Part shown: positions 27,254 through 35,846 of the stretch, one piece after another
Position numbering within the stretch: position 1 is the stretch's first letter
How the letters are laid out: the number at the start of each line of letters is the position of its first letter
Assembly: GCF_000521865.1 (NCBI RefSeq)
Contig: NZ_JAME01000021.1
Coordinates: 27,569 to 91,568 of the forward strand
Source: Roseivivax isoporae LMG 25204
Lineage (GTDB): Bacteria; Pseudomonadota; Alphaproteobacteria; Rhodobacterales; Rhodobacteraceae
Direction: 5' to 3'
DNA: 64,000 nucleotides
Made by a program: the position numbers and the translations under genes
The notes under the pieces: generated by a model
Seen by the model: the letters and a program-made list of their open reading frames with translations, nothing else
What the model was told of the DNA's origin: nothing
The model's database searches: none

Positions 27254-28066
27254 ATGAAGATCCTCTTTCTCGGAGACGTGATGGGCCGGGCCGGACGCGA
27301 GGCGATCGCCGCCACGCTGCCCGGGCTCAAGCGCGACTGGTCGGTCGATTTCGTCGTGGTGAACGGCGAGAACGCGTCGAACGGCGCGGGCCTGACCGCG
27401 GACCACGCCAAGGTGCTGTTCGAGGCCGGGGCCGATTGCGTGACGCTCGGCGATCATGCCTTCGACCAGAAGGACATGCTGCAGGCGATCGAGGCAGACA
27501 GCCGGATCCTGCGACCGCTGAACTACGCCAAGAGCGCGCCTGGCAGGGGGCACCGGCTGTTCAGCGACGCGCGGGGGCGCAAGATCCTCGTCCTGCAGGC
27601 GCTGGGGCAGGTGTTCATGAAACGCCCCTTCGACGATCCGTTCTCGGCCGTGGACGCCGTGCTGAAGGCGCACCCGCTGGGCGGGCAGGCGCAGGCGGTG
27701 CTCGTGGACATGCATTGCGAGGCGACGTCCGAGAAGATGGCGATGGGGCATTTCTGCGATGGCCACGCCAGCCTCGTCGTCGGCACGCACACGCACATCC
27801 CGACCGGCGACGCGCAGATCCTGCCGGGCGGTACCGCCTACCTGACCGATGCGGGCATGTGCGGCGACTACGATTCGGTGATCGGCATGGAGAAGTCCGA
27901 GCCCCTGCGCCGCTTCATCACCGGCATGCCGAAGGCGCGGTTCCAGCCGGCCCTGGGCGAGGCGACGCTGGCCGGCGTGCTGGTCGAGACCGACGATCGC
28001 AGCGGCAAGGCCACGTCGATCCGGATGATCCGGACCGGCGGGCGGCTGCAGGCGGCGCTGCCGTGA
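27254..28066 (+). CDS. YmdB-family metallophosphoesterase
   Basis: A 270-residue calcineurin-like phosphoesterase of the YmdB/TIGR00282 type. Metal-binding motifs visible are FLGDVMGRAGR (Asp), VNGENASNGAG (Asn, Glu), TLGDHAFDQKD (Asp, His), VDMHCEATSEK (His) and VGTHTHIPTGD (His pair), in the family order. Characterised members hydrolyse 2',3'-cyclic phosphates or cyclic nucleotides; the substrate here is unknown. The ATG at 27254 begins the conserved MKILFLGDV. No strong ribosome-binding site is seen. The length is normal for the family. Confidence 0.92.
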   Translation: MKILFLGDVMGRAGREAIAATLPGLKRDWSVDFVVVNGENASNGAGLTADHAKVLFEAGADCVTLGDHAFDQKDMLQAIEADSRILRPLNYAKSAPGRGHRLFSDARGRKILVLQALGQVFMKRPFDDPFSAVDAVLKAHPLGGQAQAVLVDMHCEATSEKMAMGHFCDGHASLVVGTHTHIPTGDAQILPGGTAYLTDAGMCGDYDSVIGMEKSEPLRRFITGMPKARFQPALGEATLAGVLVETDDRSGKATSIRMIRTGGRLQAALP

Positions 28067-28151
28067 TGCGGGAGCCCGTGCGACCCTTGTGCAGGGCGTG
28101 CCGACCCGACATGATGCCGCGGATGCGCAGGCGACAGGCTGACGGACGGCG

Positions 28152-29936
28152 ATGGACTTTCTGAGTTTCGGCCAGGAGACGCAGGCCTACATCACCCTCG
28201 GCGTCATCCTCGTCATGTTCGCGCTGTTCGTGAGCGAGTTCTACCCGACCGAGGTGGTGGCCGTGGGCGGGGTGGGCGTGCTGCTGGCGCTGGGCGTGCT
28301 GCCCTACGACGCCGCGCTCGATGTGCTGGCGAATCCCGCGCCCTGGACCATCGCGACGATGTTCCTCGTGATGGGGGCGCTCGTGCGGACGGGGGCGCTC
28401 GACTACTTCACGACCTATGCGCAGGCGGGGGCCGAGAAGCGGCCCAGGATGGCGCTCGCGGGCATCATGGCGCTGGTGGTGGTCGCCTCGGCCTTCATGA
28501 ACAACACGCCCGTCGTCGTGGTGATGCTGCCGATCTTCGTGCAACTCGCAAACGTGATGGGGCTGTCGCCATCGAAGCTCCTGATGCCGCTCAGCTACGG
28601 CGCGATCCTCGGGGGCACGACGACGCTGATCGGGACGTCGACGAACCTGCTGGTCGACGGGGTGGCGCGCAGCCGCGGGCTCGAACCCTTCTCCATCTTC
28701 GAGGTCACGCCGCTCGGCATCGTGCTCGTGGCGTGGGGGATGCTCTACCTGCGGTTCGTGGGGCCGTGGCTCCTTCCCGACCGGGCAAGCATGGCGGGCA
28801 TGCTTTCGGACCGCAGCCGCATGAAGTTCTTCACCGAGGCGGTGATTCCGCCGGATTCCAACCTGATCGGCCGCGAGGTGTTGGGCGTGCAGCTGTTCAA
28901 GCGCGACGGCGTGCGGCTGATCGACGTGATCCGCGGCGACACCTCGCTGCGCCGCAACCTGCAGGGCGTGACGCTGCAGGTGGGCGACCGCGTGGTGCTG
29001 CGCACGCAGATGACCGAGCTTCTGAGCCTGCAGCGCAACAAGTCGCTGAAACGCGTCGACCAGGTGTCGTCGGTCGAGACGAGTACCGTCGAGGTCCTGA
29101 TCACGCCGGGATGCAAGATGGTGGGCCGGAGCCTCGGGGCGCTGCGGCTCAGGCGGCGCTACGGCGTCTACACGATCGCCGCACACCGCAGGAACCAGAA
29201 CATCGGCCGGCAGCTCGACGAGCTGGTGGTGCGGGTGGGCGACACGCTGCTGCTCGAGGGGGCGCCGGGCGACATCAAGCGGCTGTCCGAGGAAATGGCG
29301 CTCGTGGACGTGAGCCAGCCGTCGGCGCGTGCCTATCGCCGCGGACATGCGCCGATCGCGCTGGGCGCGCTCGCGGGCATCGTGGTGCTGGCCGCGCTCG
29401 GGGTGGCGCCGATCCTCGCGCTGACGGTGATCGCGGTGGCCGTGGTCCTGCTGACGCGGTGCATCGATTCCGACGAGGCGTTCTCGTTCGTCGAGGGTCA
29501 GCTCCTGGCGCTGATCTTTGCCATGCTGGCGATCGGTGCCGCGCTGGAGAGTTCGGGAGCGGTCGAGCTGATCGTGAACGCCGTCGCGCCGCTCATCGGC
29601 GAGCTGCGGGGGGTCTTCATCATCTGGGCGGTGTTCCTGCTGACCTCGGTGCTGACCGAGATGGTCAGCAACAACGCTGTGGCAGTCGTGATCACGCCGA
29701 TCGCGATCTCGCTCGCCGACGCGCTGGGGATCGATGCGCGGCCGCTGGTGGTCGCGGTCATGGTGGCGGCCTCGTGCAGCTTCGCCACGCCGATCGGCTA
29801 CCAGACCAACACGCTGGTCTACGGGCCGGGGGGCTATTCCTTCAGCGACTTCCTCAAGTTCGGCGTGCCCTTAAACCTGTCGATCGGGGTCCTGTCGGCG
29901 CTCATCATCCCGTTGATCTGGCCGCTCAATCCGTAA
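28152..29936 (+). CDS. SLC13-type anion permease with two RCK-C (TrkA-C) domains
   Basis: A 594-residue inner-membrane transporter. Two hydrophobic halves carry the paired hairpin signatures of the divalent anion/sodium family (NNTPVVVVMLPIF with GTSTNLLVDG; VSNNAVAVVITPIAI with ATPIGYQTN). Between them, about residues 225-395, are two soluble TrkA-C domains (NLIGREVLGVQLF and KMVGRSLGALRL) that usually bind ligands and gate transport. Substrates of related proteins include dicarboxylates, sulfate and other anions; which applies here cannot be read. The gene stands alone upstream of the GTA cluster. Confidence 0.9.
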   Translation: MDFLSFGQETQAYITLGVILVMFALFVSEFYPTEVVAVGGVGVLLALGVLPYDAALDVLANPAPWTIATMFLVMGALVRTGALDYFTTYAQAGAEKRPRMALAGIMALVVVASAFMNNTPVVVVMLPIFVQLANVMGLSPSKLLMPLSYGAILGGTTTLIGTSTNLLVDGVARSRGLEPFSIFEVTPLGIVLVAWGMLYLRFVGPWLLPDRASMAGMLSDRSRMKFFTEAVIPPDSNLIGREVLGVQLFKRDGVRLIDVIRGDTSLRRNLQGVTLQVGDRVVLRTQMTELLSLQRNKSLKRVDQVSSVETSTVEVLITPGCKMVGRSLGALRLRRRYGVYTIAAHRRNQNIGRQLDELVVRVGDTLLLEGAPGDIKRLSEEMALVDVSQPSARAYRRGHAPIALGALAGIVVLAALGVAPILALTVIAVAVVLLTRCIDSDEAFSFVEGQLLALIFAMLAIGAALESSGAVELIVNAVAPLIGELRGVFIIWAVFLLTSVLTEMVSNNAVAVVITPIAISLADALGIDARPLVVAVMVAASCSFATPIGYQTNTLVYGPGGYSFSDFLKFGVPLNLSIGVLSALIIPLIWPLNP

Positions 29937-30004
29937 GGCGCCGGGCGCGCGCTGTCACCGCGCGTTGACATCGAGGGGCCGTCGCGCCGGGCGCGGTGCG
30001 GCCC

Positions 30005-30016
30005 TCAACATGTTGA
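30005..30016. promoter_or_regulatory. Perfect 12-bp palindrome upstream of the GTA cluster
   Basis: TCAACATGTTGA lies in the 272-base gene-free leader before g1, about 190 bases from its start. A nearby imperfect GC inverted repeat (GAGGGGCCG ... CGGCCCTC, 29973-30006) overlaps its left edge. It could be an operator of the GTA operon. No known consensus was matched. Confidence 0.35.
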
Positions 30017-30208
30017 TGAAAAACGTCTCTCGCACGCCTGCCTGCGGCTCACGGGCGGGTGTTCCGGCACCGGGCAGCGTACGCTTCCCCTGCACTTGAT
30101 TTAAGGTCTGTCCGTCAAGGTTGACGACGTGTCGAAGGTCGGCACCCCCCGGATGTCCGGCATGCGCGTCATGGCGGCGGCGGGGTGCAATCCAAGCTGG
30201 AGACAACG

Positions 30209-30535
30209 ATGAGCCTCATCACGCCGCAAGACCGCATGGCCGAGCTCGAGGCAGACCGGAATGCCATCGCCGAGATCGTGCGCACGATCCGCATCGAACT
30301 GACGCAACTGCGCGCGCGCGCCGTCAACGGCGAACTCGGCAACCCGACGGAGGCCGTGAAGGTGCTGGCCGACGTCAAGTTCTGGCTGCGCGCGGCGCGC
30401 GAGACCGAGCTCGAACTGCAGAAGATGAACAAGGAACGCGCGGGTATCGCCCATGACTATGCCATCGATCTCGACCGCGCCCGCGCGGATCTGCGTTGCC
30501 GACTTGATCGGCTCCGATCCTGCTGCAAGCAGTGA
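30209..30535 (+). CDS. GTA g1, small terminase-like protein
   Basis: A 108-residue helical protein at the head of the cluster, with an N-terminal coiled-coil-like region (MAELEADRNAIAEIVRTIRI) and VKVLADVKFWLRAARETE, typical of GTA g1. In the R. capsulatus system this is the DNA-packaging small subunit, without sequence-specific start-site recognition, which fits random packaging. ATG 30209 has GGAGA at a good distance. Its last 83 bases overlap the likely start of the large terminase gene in another frame. Confidence 0.85.
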   Translation: MSLITPQDRMAELEADRNAIAEIVRTIRIELTQLRARAVNGELGNPTEAVKVLADVKFWLRAARETELELQKMNKERAGIAHDYAIDLDRARADLRCRLDRLRSCCKQ

Positions 30536-31826
30536 CGCGTTTCTCGACGGTCTCGACGAGGGGGCGCTGCTGGCGCTGCCCTACCTGTTCGAGTTCTGGG
30601 CCCACGACCACCAGCTGCCCCCGCCGGGCGAGTGGCGGTCATGGGTGATCCTGGGCGGCCGCGGCGCGGGCAAGACGCGCGCCGGGGCCGAATGGGTGCG
30701 CAGCATGGTCGAGGGCTCACGCCCCCTCAGCGCGGGGCGGTGCCGCCGCCTGGCGCTGGTGGGCGAGACGCAGGACCAGGTGCGCGAGGTGATGATCCAT
30801 GGCGACAGCGGGATCCTGGCCTGTTCGCCGCCCGACCGAAGGCCGCTCTGGCATGCCGGGCGGCGTTGCCTGATCTGGCCGAACGGCGCCGAGGCGATGG
30901 CCTTTTCCGCCCACGATCCTGAGGGATTGCGCGGGCCGCAATTCGACGCCGCCTGGGCCGACGAACTGGCAAAGTGGCGGCGGGCGCAGGGCACCTGGGA
31001 CATGCTGCAGTTCGCCCTGCGCCTTGGCACCGCGCCGCGGGTCTGCGTGACCACGACGCCGCGCAACACCGGCGCCCTCAAGCGGCTCCTGGCGGCGCCG
31101 TCCACCGTGGTCACCCATGCACGGACCGAAGCCAACCGTGCGCACCTGGCGGCGTCGTTCCTCGAGGAGGTCCGCGCACGCTATGCCGGCACACGGCTCG
31201 CGCGGCAGGAGCTTGACGGCGTGCTGGTCGAGGATGCCGAGGGTGCGCTCTGGACGCGGGCGATGCTCGAGCGGGCGGCGGTCGCCACGGCGCCGGTCTG
31301 CACGCGGGTTGTGGTGGCGGTCGATCCGCCGGCCACGAGCGGGGCGGGGGCCGATACCTGCGGGATCATTGTCGCGGGGATCCATCCGGGCGGGCAGGGG
31401 CCGCGGGACCTGCGGGCCGTGGTGCTGGAGGACGCAAGCGTGCAGGGAGCCTCACCGACCGGCTGGGCGCGGGCCGCGCTCGACGCCATGGCGCGCTGGC
31501 AGGCCGAGCGCCTGGTGGCCGAGGTCAACATGGGCGGCGACATGGTGGAGGCGGTGATCCGGCAGGTCGATCCGCTGGTGCCGGTGCGGCCGGTGCATGC
31601 GACGCGCGGCAAGGTCGCGCGGGCTGAACCGGTGGCCGCGCTCTACGAGCAGGGGCGGGTGACGCACCTGCCGGGGCTCGAGGCGCTCGAGGACCAGATG
31701 TGCCAGATGACGACCGGCGGGTTCGAGGGAACGGGCAGCCCCGACCGCGTTGACGCGCTGGTCTGGGCGCTGAGCGACCTGGTGTTGCGCGGGGCGGGAG
31801 CCGAGCCGCAACTGCGCACGCTCTGA
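30453..31826 (+). CDS. GTA g2, large terminase (packaging ATPase/nuclease)
   Basis: A 457-residue motor that pumps host DNA into the capsid. Walker A is GGRGAGKTRAG near residue 70. The Walker B-like acidic pair is in AAWADELAKW. The C-terminal RNase H-like nuclease has VAVDPPATSG and DRVDALVWALSDL. The ATG at 30453 lies within the g1 frame; a later TTG inside g1 is an alternative, so the first 15-20 residues are uncertain. Gene order and motifs make the identity firm. Confidence 0.92.
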   Translation: MTMPSISTAPARICVADLIGSDPAASSDAFLDGLDEGALLALPYLFEFWAHDHQLPPPGEWRSWVILGGRGAGKTRAGAEWVRSMVEGSRPLSAGRCRRLALVGETQDQVREVMIHGDSGILACSPPDRRPLWHAGRRCLIWPNGAEAMAFSAHDPEGLRGPQFDAAWADELAKWRRAQGTWDMLQFALRLGTAPRVCVTTTPRNTGALKRLLAAPSTVVTHARTEANRAHLAASFLEEVRARYAGTRLARQELDGVLVEDAEGALWTRAMLERAAVATAPVCTRVVVAVDPPATSGAGADTCGIIVAGIHPGGQGPRDLRAVVLEDASVQGASPTGWARAALDAMARWQAERLVAEVNMGGDMVEAVIRQVDPLVPVRPVHATRGKVARAEPVAALYEQGRVTHLPGLEALEDQMCQMTTGGFEGTGSPDRVDALVWALSDLVLRGAGAEPQLRTL

Positions 31827-31853
31827 GGAGGCCGGCTTAACGCCTCTTTCATA

Positions 31854-31883
31854 GGGTCCTTCGTGTCGGGGCCGAAAGGACCC
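31854..31883 (+). repeat. Inverted repeat between g2 and g3
   Basis: Arms GGGTCCTT (31854-31861) and AAGGACCC (31876-31883) are exact complements with a 14-base loop, in the 117-base gap between the terminase and portal genes. A second GC-rich hairpin, GCCGGC-N6-GCCGGC, follows near 31900. There is no T-run. It may mark an RNA-processing or regulatory site. Confidence 0.4.
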
Positions 31884-31943
31884 GATCGCGGGGCAGCCGG
31901 CCGACATGCCGGCGGGCGGCAGTGACGAAGCGAGGAGCTCTCG

Positions 31944-33143
31944 ATGGTTCTAGACCTATTCCGGCAGCGGCAGGATGCAGGGCCGGGCGACCGAAAGGCG
32001 AGCGCCACGGGACCGGTCGTGGCCCATGCGAGCCTCGGCCGCGTCGCCTGGAGTGCCCGCGACACGGTCTCGCTGACACGGACCGGATTTGCCGGGAACC
32101 CGGTCGGCTTCCGGGCGGTCAGGCTGATCGCCGAGGCGGCCGCGGCGCTGCCGCTCGTGCTGCAGGATGCGGCGCATCGCTACGACGTACATCCGCTCCT
32201 GTCGCTGATGTCGCGTCCGAACCCGGCGCAGGGGCGGGCCGAACTGCTCGAGGCGCTCTATGGCCAGCTCCTGCTGTCGGGAGACGGCTATGTCGAGGCG
32301 GTGACGGACGCGGCCGGTGTCCCGTTCGAGCTGCACGTGCTGCGGTCGGACCGGATGCGGCTGGTGCCGGGGCCCGACGGCTGGCCGGTGGCCTACGAGT
32401 ACCGGGTGGGCGCGCGCGTGCACCGCTTCGACGTGACGGGACCGGTGGCGTCGATCTGCCACGTGAAGAGCTTCCATCCCCAGGACGACCATTACGGCCT
32501 GTCGCCGCTGCAGCCGGCCGCGGCGGCGATCGACGTGCACAACGCGGCCTCGCACTGGTCGAAGGGGCTGCTCGACAACGCCGCCCGGCCCTCGGGCGCC
32601 ATCGTCTACAAGGGCGCGGACGGGCAGGGCGGGCTGTCGCCCGAGCAGTACCGGCGGCTGGTCTCGGAGATGGAGAGCTACCACCAGGGGGCGCGGAACG
32701 CCGGGCGGCCGATGCTGCTCGAGGGCGGGCTCGACTGGAAGCAGATGGGTTTCTCGCCGTCGGACATGGAATTCCAGAAGACCAAGGAGGCGGCGGCGCG
32801 CGAGATCGCGGTGGCGTTCGGGGTGCCGCCCATGCTGCTCGGCATTCCGGGCGAGGCGACCTACGCGAACTACCAGGAGGCGCACCGGGCATTCTATCGC
32901 CTGACGGTGCTGCCGCTTGCCACCCGGGTGGCGGCGGCGCTCGGGCACTGGCTGTCGGCGCATGCGGGCGAGGCCCTCGACCTCAAGCCCGATCTCGACC
33001 AGGTGCCGGCGCTGGCGGTGGAGCGCGACGCGCAATGGCGCCGCGTGTCCGAGGCCGATTTCCTCACCGTTTCCGAGAAGCGGGCGCTGCTGGGCCTGCC
33101 GCCGCTTGCCGATGCGGATGCCGCGGAGGTGCACGATGCCTGA
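31944..33143 (+). CDS. GTA g3, HK97-type portal protein
   Basis: A 399-residue portal that forms the ring at the DNA-entry vertex and joins the packaging motor and tail. Family blocks include NPVGFRAVRLIAEAAAALPL, LLLSGDGYVEAV, LSPLQPAAAAIDVHN and EIAVAFGVPPMLLGIPG. The gene begins after a 117-base gap that holds an inverted repeat; AGGAG lies before the ATG. Its 3' end overlaps g3.5 by eight bases. Confidence 0.93.
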   Translation: MVLDLFRQRQDAGPGDRKASATGPVVAHASLGRVAWSARDTVSLTRTGFAGNPVGFRAVRLIAEAAAALPLVLQDAAHRYDVHPLLSLMSRPNPAQGRAELLEALYGQLLLSGDGYVEAVTDAAGVPFELHVLRSDRMRLVPGPDGWPVAYEYRVGARVHRFDVTGPVASICHVKSFHPQDDHYGLSPLQPAAAAIDVHNAASHWSKGLLDNAARPSGAIVYKGADGQGGLSPEQYRRLVSEMESYHQGARNAGRPMLLEGGLDWKQMGFSPSDMEFQKTKEAAAREIAVAFGVPPMLLGIPGEATYANYQEAHRAFYRLTVLPLATRVAAALGHWLSAHAGEALDLKPDLDQVPALAVERDAQWRRVSEADFLTVSEKRALLGLPPLADADAAEVHDA

Positions 33144-33363
33144 GCCGCGCGCCGCCTACGACGCGTTCGACTGCGCGCCGGGCCTCAGGCTCGAGGCACA
33201 CGAACGGCTGTCGAAGCTGCATTTCGAGACGCTTTCCGCCCGGCTCGACCGGATCGAAGCGGTGATGGAGCGGCTGGAGCGCAGGCTCTGGCTCACGGTC
33301 TACGGCGTGGTCGGGGTCATCCTCGCCCAGGCGTTCCAGAGCGTGCTGACGGTCAGCCCGTGA
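33136..33363 (+). CDS. GTA g3.5, small membrane-anchored protein
   Basis: A 75-residue protein between portal and protease. A predicted coiled coil (LSARLDRIEAVMERLERRL) is followed by a single C-terminal hydrophobic helix (TVYGVVGVILAQAF). It overlaps the portal gene by eight bases. A position-equivalent short gene exists in the R. capsulatus cluster, with no assigned structural role that I know of. The coiled coil plus membrane helix may hint at a lysis accessory or assembly role, which is inference only. Confidence 0.8.
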   Translation: MPEPRAAYDAFDCAPGLRLEAHERLSKLHFETLSARLDRIEAVMERLERRLWLTVYGVVGVILAQAFQSVLTVSP

Positions 33364-33386
33364 GCCCGCGCCAGAAAGGACGGATG

Positions 33387-33929
33387 ATGGAACTGGAGCA
33401 CAAGTTCTGCCGCTTGTCGCGGGAGGCGACGCTGGCCGAGGGCACGCGCATCGCCGGCTATGCCTCGCTGTTCGGGGCATGCGACCAGGGCGGCGACGTG
33501 GTGGCGACGGGCGCCTACGCGGCCTCGCTGAAGCGGCTCGCCGCGGAGGGGAGCGCGGTCAAGATGCTGTGGCAGCACGATCCCGCGCAGCCCATCGGCG
33601 TATGGGACGAGGTGCGCGAGGACGGCAGGGGCCTGTTCGTCGCGGGACGCATCCTCGACACGGTCGAGAAGGGCCGCGAGGCGGCGGCGCTGGTGGCGGC
33701 GGGGGCGATCGACGGGTTGTCGATCGGGTATCGCACGATCCGCGCCACGAAGAACGACAAGGGCCAGAGGCTCTTGACGGAACTGGACCTCTGGGAGGTG
33801 TCGCTGGTCACCTTCCCGATGCTCTCCAGTGCGCGGGTGGCGGCCAAGGGCGACAGCCCCGATGACGGCGCGCTGCTGCAGATGGCGCAGCGCATCGAAG
33901 CGGCGCGCCGGGACCTGGCCGGCCTCTGA
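33387..33929 (+). CDS. GTA g4, prohead serine protease
   Basis: HK97-family prohead protease of 180 residues that trims the capsid precursor during head maturation. IAGYASLFGACDQGGDVV opens the conserved fold. The catalytic His is in MLWQHDPAQPIG and the catalytic Ser region is GAIDGLSIGYR. ATG 33387 was chosen because AAAGGA (33375-33380) sits six bases before it; GTG 33360, overlapping the g3.5 stop, is the alternative. The capsid gene follows. Confidence 0.92.
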   Translation: MELEHKFCRLSREATLAEGTRIAGYASLFGACDQGGDVVATGAYAASLKRLAAEGSAVKMLWQHDPAQPIGVWDEVREDGRGLFVAGRILDTVEKGREAAALVAAGAIDGLSIGYRTIRATKNDKGQRLLTELDLWEVSLVTFPMLSSARVAAKGDSPDDGALLQMAQRIEAARRDLAGL

Positions 33930-33958
33930 CGCCGTCGGCCAAACGTGGGAACACCGAC

Positions 33959-35143
33959 ATGAGCACAGCCGAGACCCGTTCTCGGACCGGAGAAGACGTG
34001 TCTCCGGCCACCCGACTGGGCGCCGCGATCGCGGGCCTCGTCGAGGACGTGAAGGCCCTTCGGGGCGATCTCTACGCAAAACTCAAGGATCAGGAAGAGC
34101 GAGTGACAATGCTGGATCGAAAGACCGTGGCGGCGCAGCGCCGGCCCGCCCTGGCCGCGATGGCCGATGTCGAGGCGCCGCACCGCAAGGCGTTCGACGC
34201 CTACCTGCGCACCGGCGACGACGACGGGCTGCGCGGCATCGTGATCGAGGGCAAGGCGCTCTCCGCGGCGATCAACTCCGATGGCGGATACCTCGTCGAT
34301 CCGGTGACGTCCGAAACCATCCGGTCGGTCCTGTCGGCGACGGCGTCGATCCGGGCCGTGGCGAACGTGGTGAACGTCGAGGCGACGTCGTTCGACGTGC
34401 TGGTCGACCGCAACGACACGGGCGCGGGATGGGCCACCGAGGTCGCACCGACGACCGAGACCACGACGCCTACCATCGACCGCATCTCGATCCCGCTCTT
34501 CGAGCTGAACGCGATGCCCAAGGCGTCGCAGCGGCTGCTCGACGACAGCGCCTTCGACATCGAGGGGTGGCTTGCCGGGCGCATCGCCGACAAGTTCGCG
34601 CGCGCCGAGGCGGCGGCCTTCATCTCGGGCGACGGCGTGGACAAGCCGAGGGGCTTCCTGAACCACACCAAGGTCGCGAACGGCGCCTGGGCGTGGGACC
34701 GGCTTGGTTTCATCGCAACCGGGGTGGCGGACAACCTCGGATCGGGCGACGCGATCATCGATCTCGTCTACGCGCTGGGCGCGCCCTATCGCGCCAACGC
34801 GACCTTCGTGATGAACTCGAAGACCGCCGGCGCGGTGCGCAAGCTCAAGGACGCGGACGGCCGGCACCTGTGGTCGGACGGGTTCGCGGCGGCGGAGCCC
34901 GCCCGGCTGCTGGGCTACCCGGTGCTGATCGCGGAGGACATGCCGGATCTCGGGGCGAACGCCTTTCCGATCGCGTTCGGCGATTTCGCGCAGGGCTACA
35001 CCATCGCCGAGCGTCCCGACCTGCGGGTGCTGCGCGACCCGTTCAGCGCCAAGCCGCACGTCCTGTTCTACGCGACGAAGCGCGTGGGCGGCGACGTGTC
35101 GGATTTCGCGGCGATCAAGCTGCTGCGCTGCGCGGTGTCCTGA
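33959..35143 (+). CDS. GTA g5, HK97-fold major capsid protein
   Basis: The 394-residue precursor of the GTA head shell. The N-terminal 100 or so residues, with a helical delta-like segment (IAGLVEDVKALRGDLYAKLK), are expected to be removed by the g4 protease. The HK97 core follows: SDGGYLVDPVTSETI, TEVAPTTETTTPTID and ELNAMPKASQRLLDDSAFDI. The remaining C-terminal domain ends in FAAIKLLRCAVS. A strong GC hairpin lies 15 bases after the stop and may separate capsid expression from the less abundant downstream products. Confidence 0.95.
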   Translation: MSTAETRSRTGEDVSPATRLGAAIAGLVEDVKALRGDLYAKLKDQEERVTMLDRKTVAAQRRPALAAMADVEAPHRKAFDAYLRTGDDDGLRGIVIEGKALSAAINSDGGYLVDPVTSETIRSVLSATASIRAVANVVNVEATSFDVLVDRNDTGAGWATEVAPTTETTTPTIDRISIPLFELNAMPKASQRLLDDSAFDIEGWLAGRIADKFARAEAAAFISGDGVDKPRGFLNHTKVANGAWAWDRLGFIATGVADNLGSGDAIIDLVYALGAPYRANATFVMNSKTAGAVRKLKDADGRHLWSDGFAAAEPARLLGYPVLIAEDMPDLGANAFPIAFGDFAQGYTIAERPDLRVLRDPFSAKPHVLFYATKRVGGDVSDFAAIKLLRCAVS

Positions 35144-35158
35144 CCGGGCAAGACGCAT

Positions 35159-35185
35159 GCGGCCGGCCCGATCGCGGCCGGCCGC
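35159..35185 (+). other. GC hairpin directly after the capsid gene
   Basis: Arms GCGGCCGGC (35159-35167) and GCCGGCCGC (35177-35185) pair perfectly over a nine-base loop, in the 109-base gap between capsid and g6. There is no T-run. It could stabilise the upstream capsid mRNA or reduce read-through into the connector genes. Confidence 0.45.
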
Positions 35186-35252
35186 CGACGGGCCCTGCCG
35201 ATGCAGGACGCGGGCCCCGCGGGGCGCGGCGGCGCACAGGAGTGACGAGACG

Positions 35253-35846
35253 ATGATGCTGATCGAAGAGACCGCGATTGCCGAGGACAGCCTGCCTCTC
35301 GAGGCGCTGAAGCGGCACCTGCGCCTGGGCACGGGGTTCGCCGTGGACGGGATCGAGGACCCGGTCCTCGCGTCCTTCCTGCGCGCCGCCCTCGCCGCCG
35401 CCGAGGCGCGCACGGGCAAGACGATCCTGTCGCGGGGCTTCGTGCTCACGCTCGGGGACTGGACCGATCCGGAGGGGCAGCCGCTTGGCACCGCGCCGGT
35501 GCGGGCGATCACGCAGGTGACGCTGATCGACCGGTTCGGGACGGCAGACTTGGTGGCGGCGGAACGCTACCGGCTGGAACGTGACAGCCAGCTGCCACGG
35601 CTGCGGCCGACGGCGTCGCTGCTGCCGTCGGTGCCGACCGGCGGCGCCGTCGAGATCCGCTTCGTCGCGGGTTACGCCGACCATTTCGAGGACGTGCCGG
35701 CCGATCTCGCGCAGGCGGTCCTGCTGCTGGCCGCGCACTACTACGAATACCGCGACGAGACCGCGCTCGGGCAGGGCTGCATGCCGTTCGGCGTGACGAG
35801 CCTCCTGGCGCGCTACCGGGTCGCCCGCATCGGGTTCGCGTCATGA
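35253..35846 (+). CDS. GTA g6, head-tail connector (adaptor) protein
   Basis: A 197-residue protein of the phage gp6/connector type, starting with a helical part (LPLEALKRHLRLG, LASFLRAALAAAEARTGK) and ending with VPADLAQAVLLLAAHYYEYR, as in gp6-like adaptors. AGGAG is at 35238-35242. In R. capsulatus the equivalent protein binds the portal ring as the adaptor. Its stop overlaps the g7 start (ATGA). Confidence 0.88.
   Translation: MMLIEETAIAEDSLPLEALKRHLRLGTGFAVDGIEDPVLASFLRAALAAAEARTGKTILSRGFVLTLGDWTDPEGQPLGTAPVRAITQVTLIDRFGTADLVAAERYRLERDSQLPRLRPTASLLPSVPTGGAVEIRFVAGYADHFEDVPADLAQAVLLLAAHYYEYRDETALGQGCMPFGVTSLLARYRVARIGFAS

Noticed and set aside
29965..29993. TTGACA as a -35 element for the GTA operon
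   Set aside because: No acceptable -10 hexamer lies 15-19 bases downstream (the region reads CGGGCG), and g1 is more than 200 bases away.
30121..30150. TTGACG as a -35 element closer to GTA g1
   Set aside because: The expected -10 position is C/G-only, so there is no sigma-70-type promoter match.
35143..35253. A small gene in the gap after the capsid gene
   Set aside because: No start with a ribosome-binding site and plausible codons; the gap is mostly hairpin-forming GC sequence plus the g6 leader.
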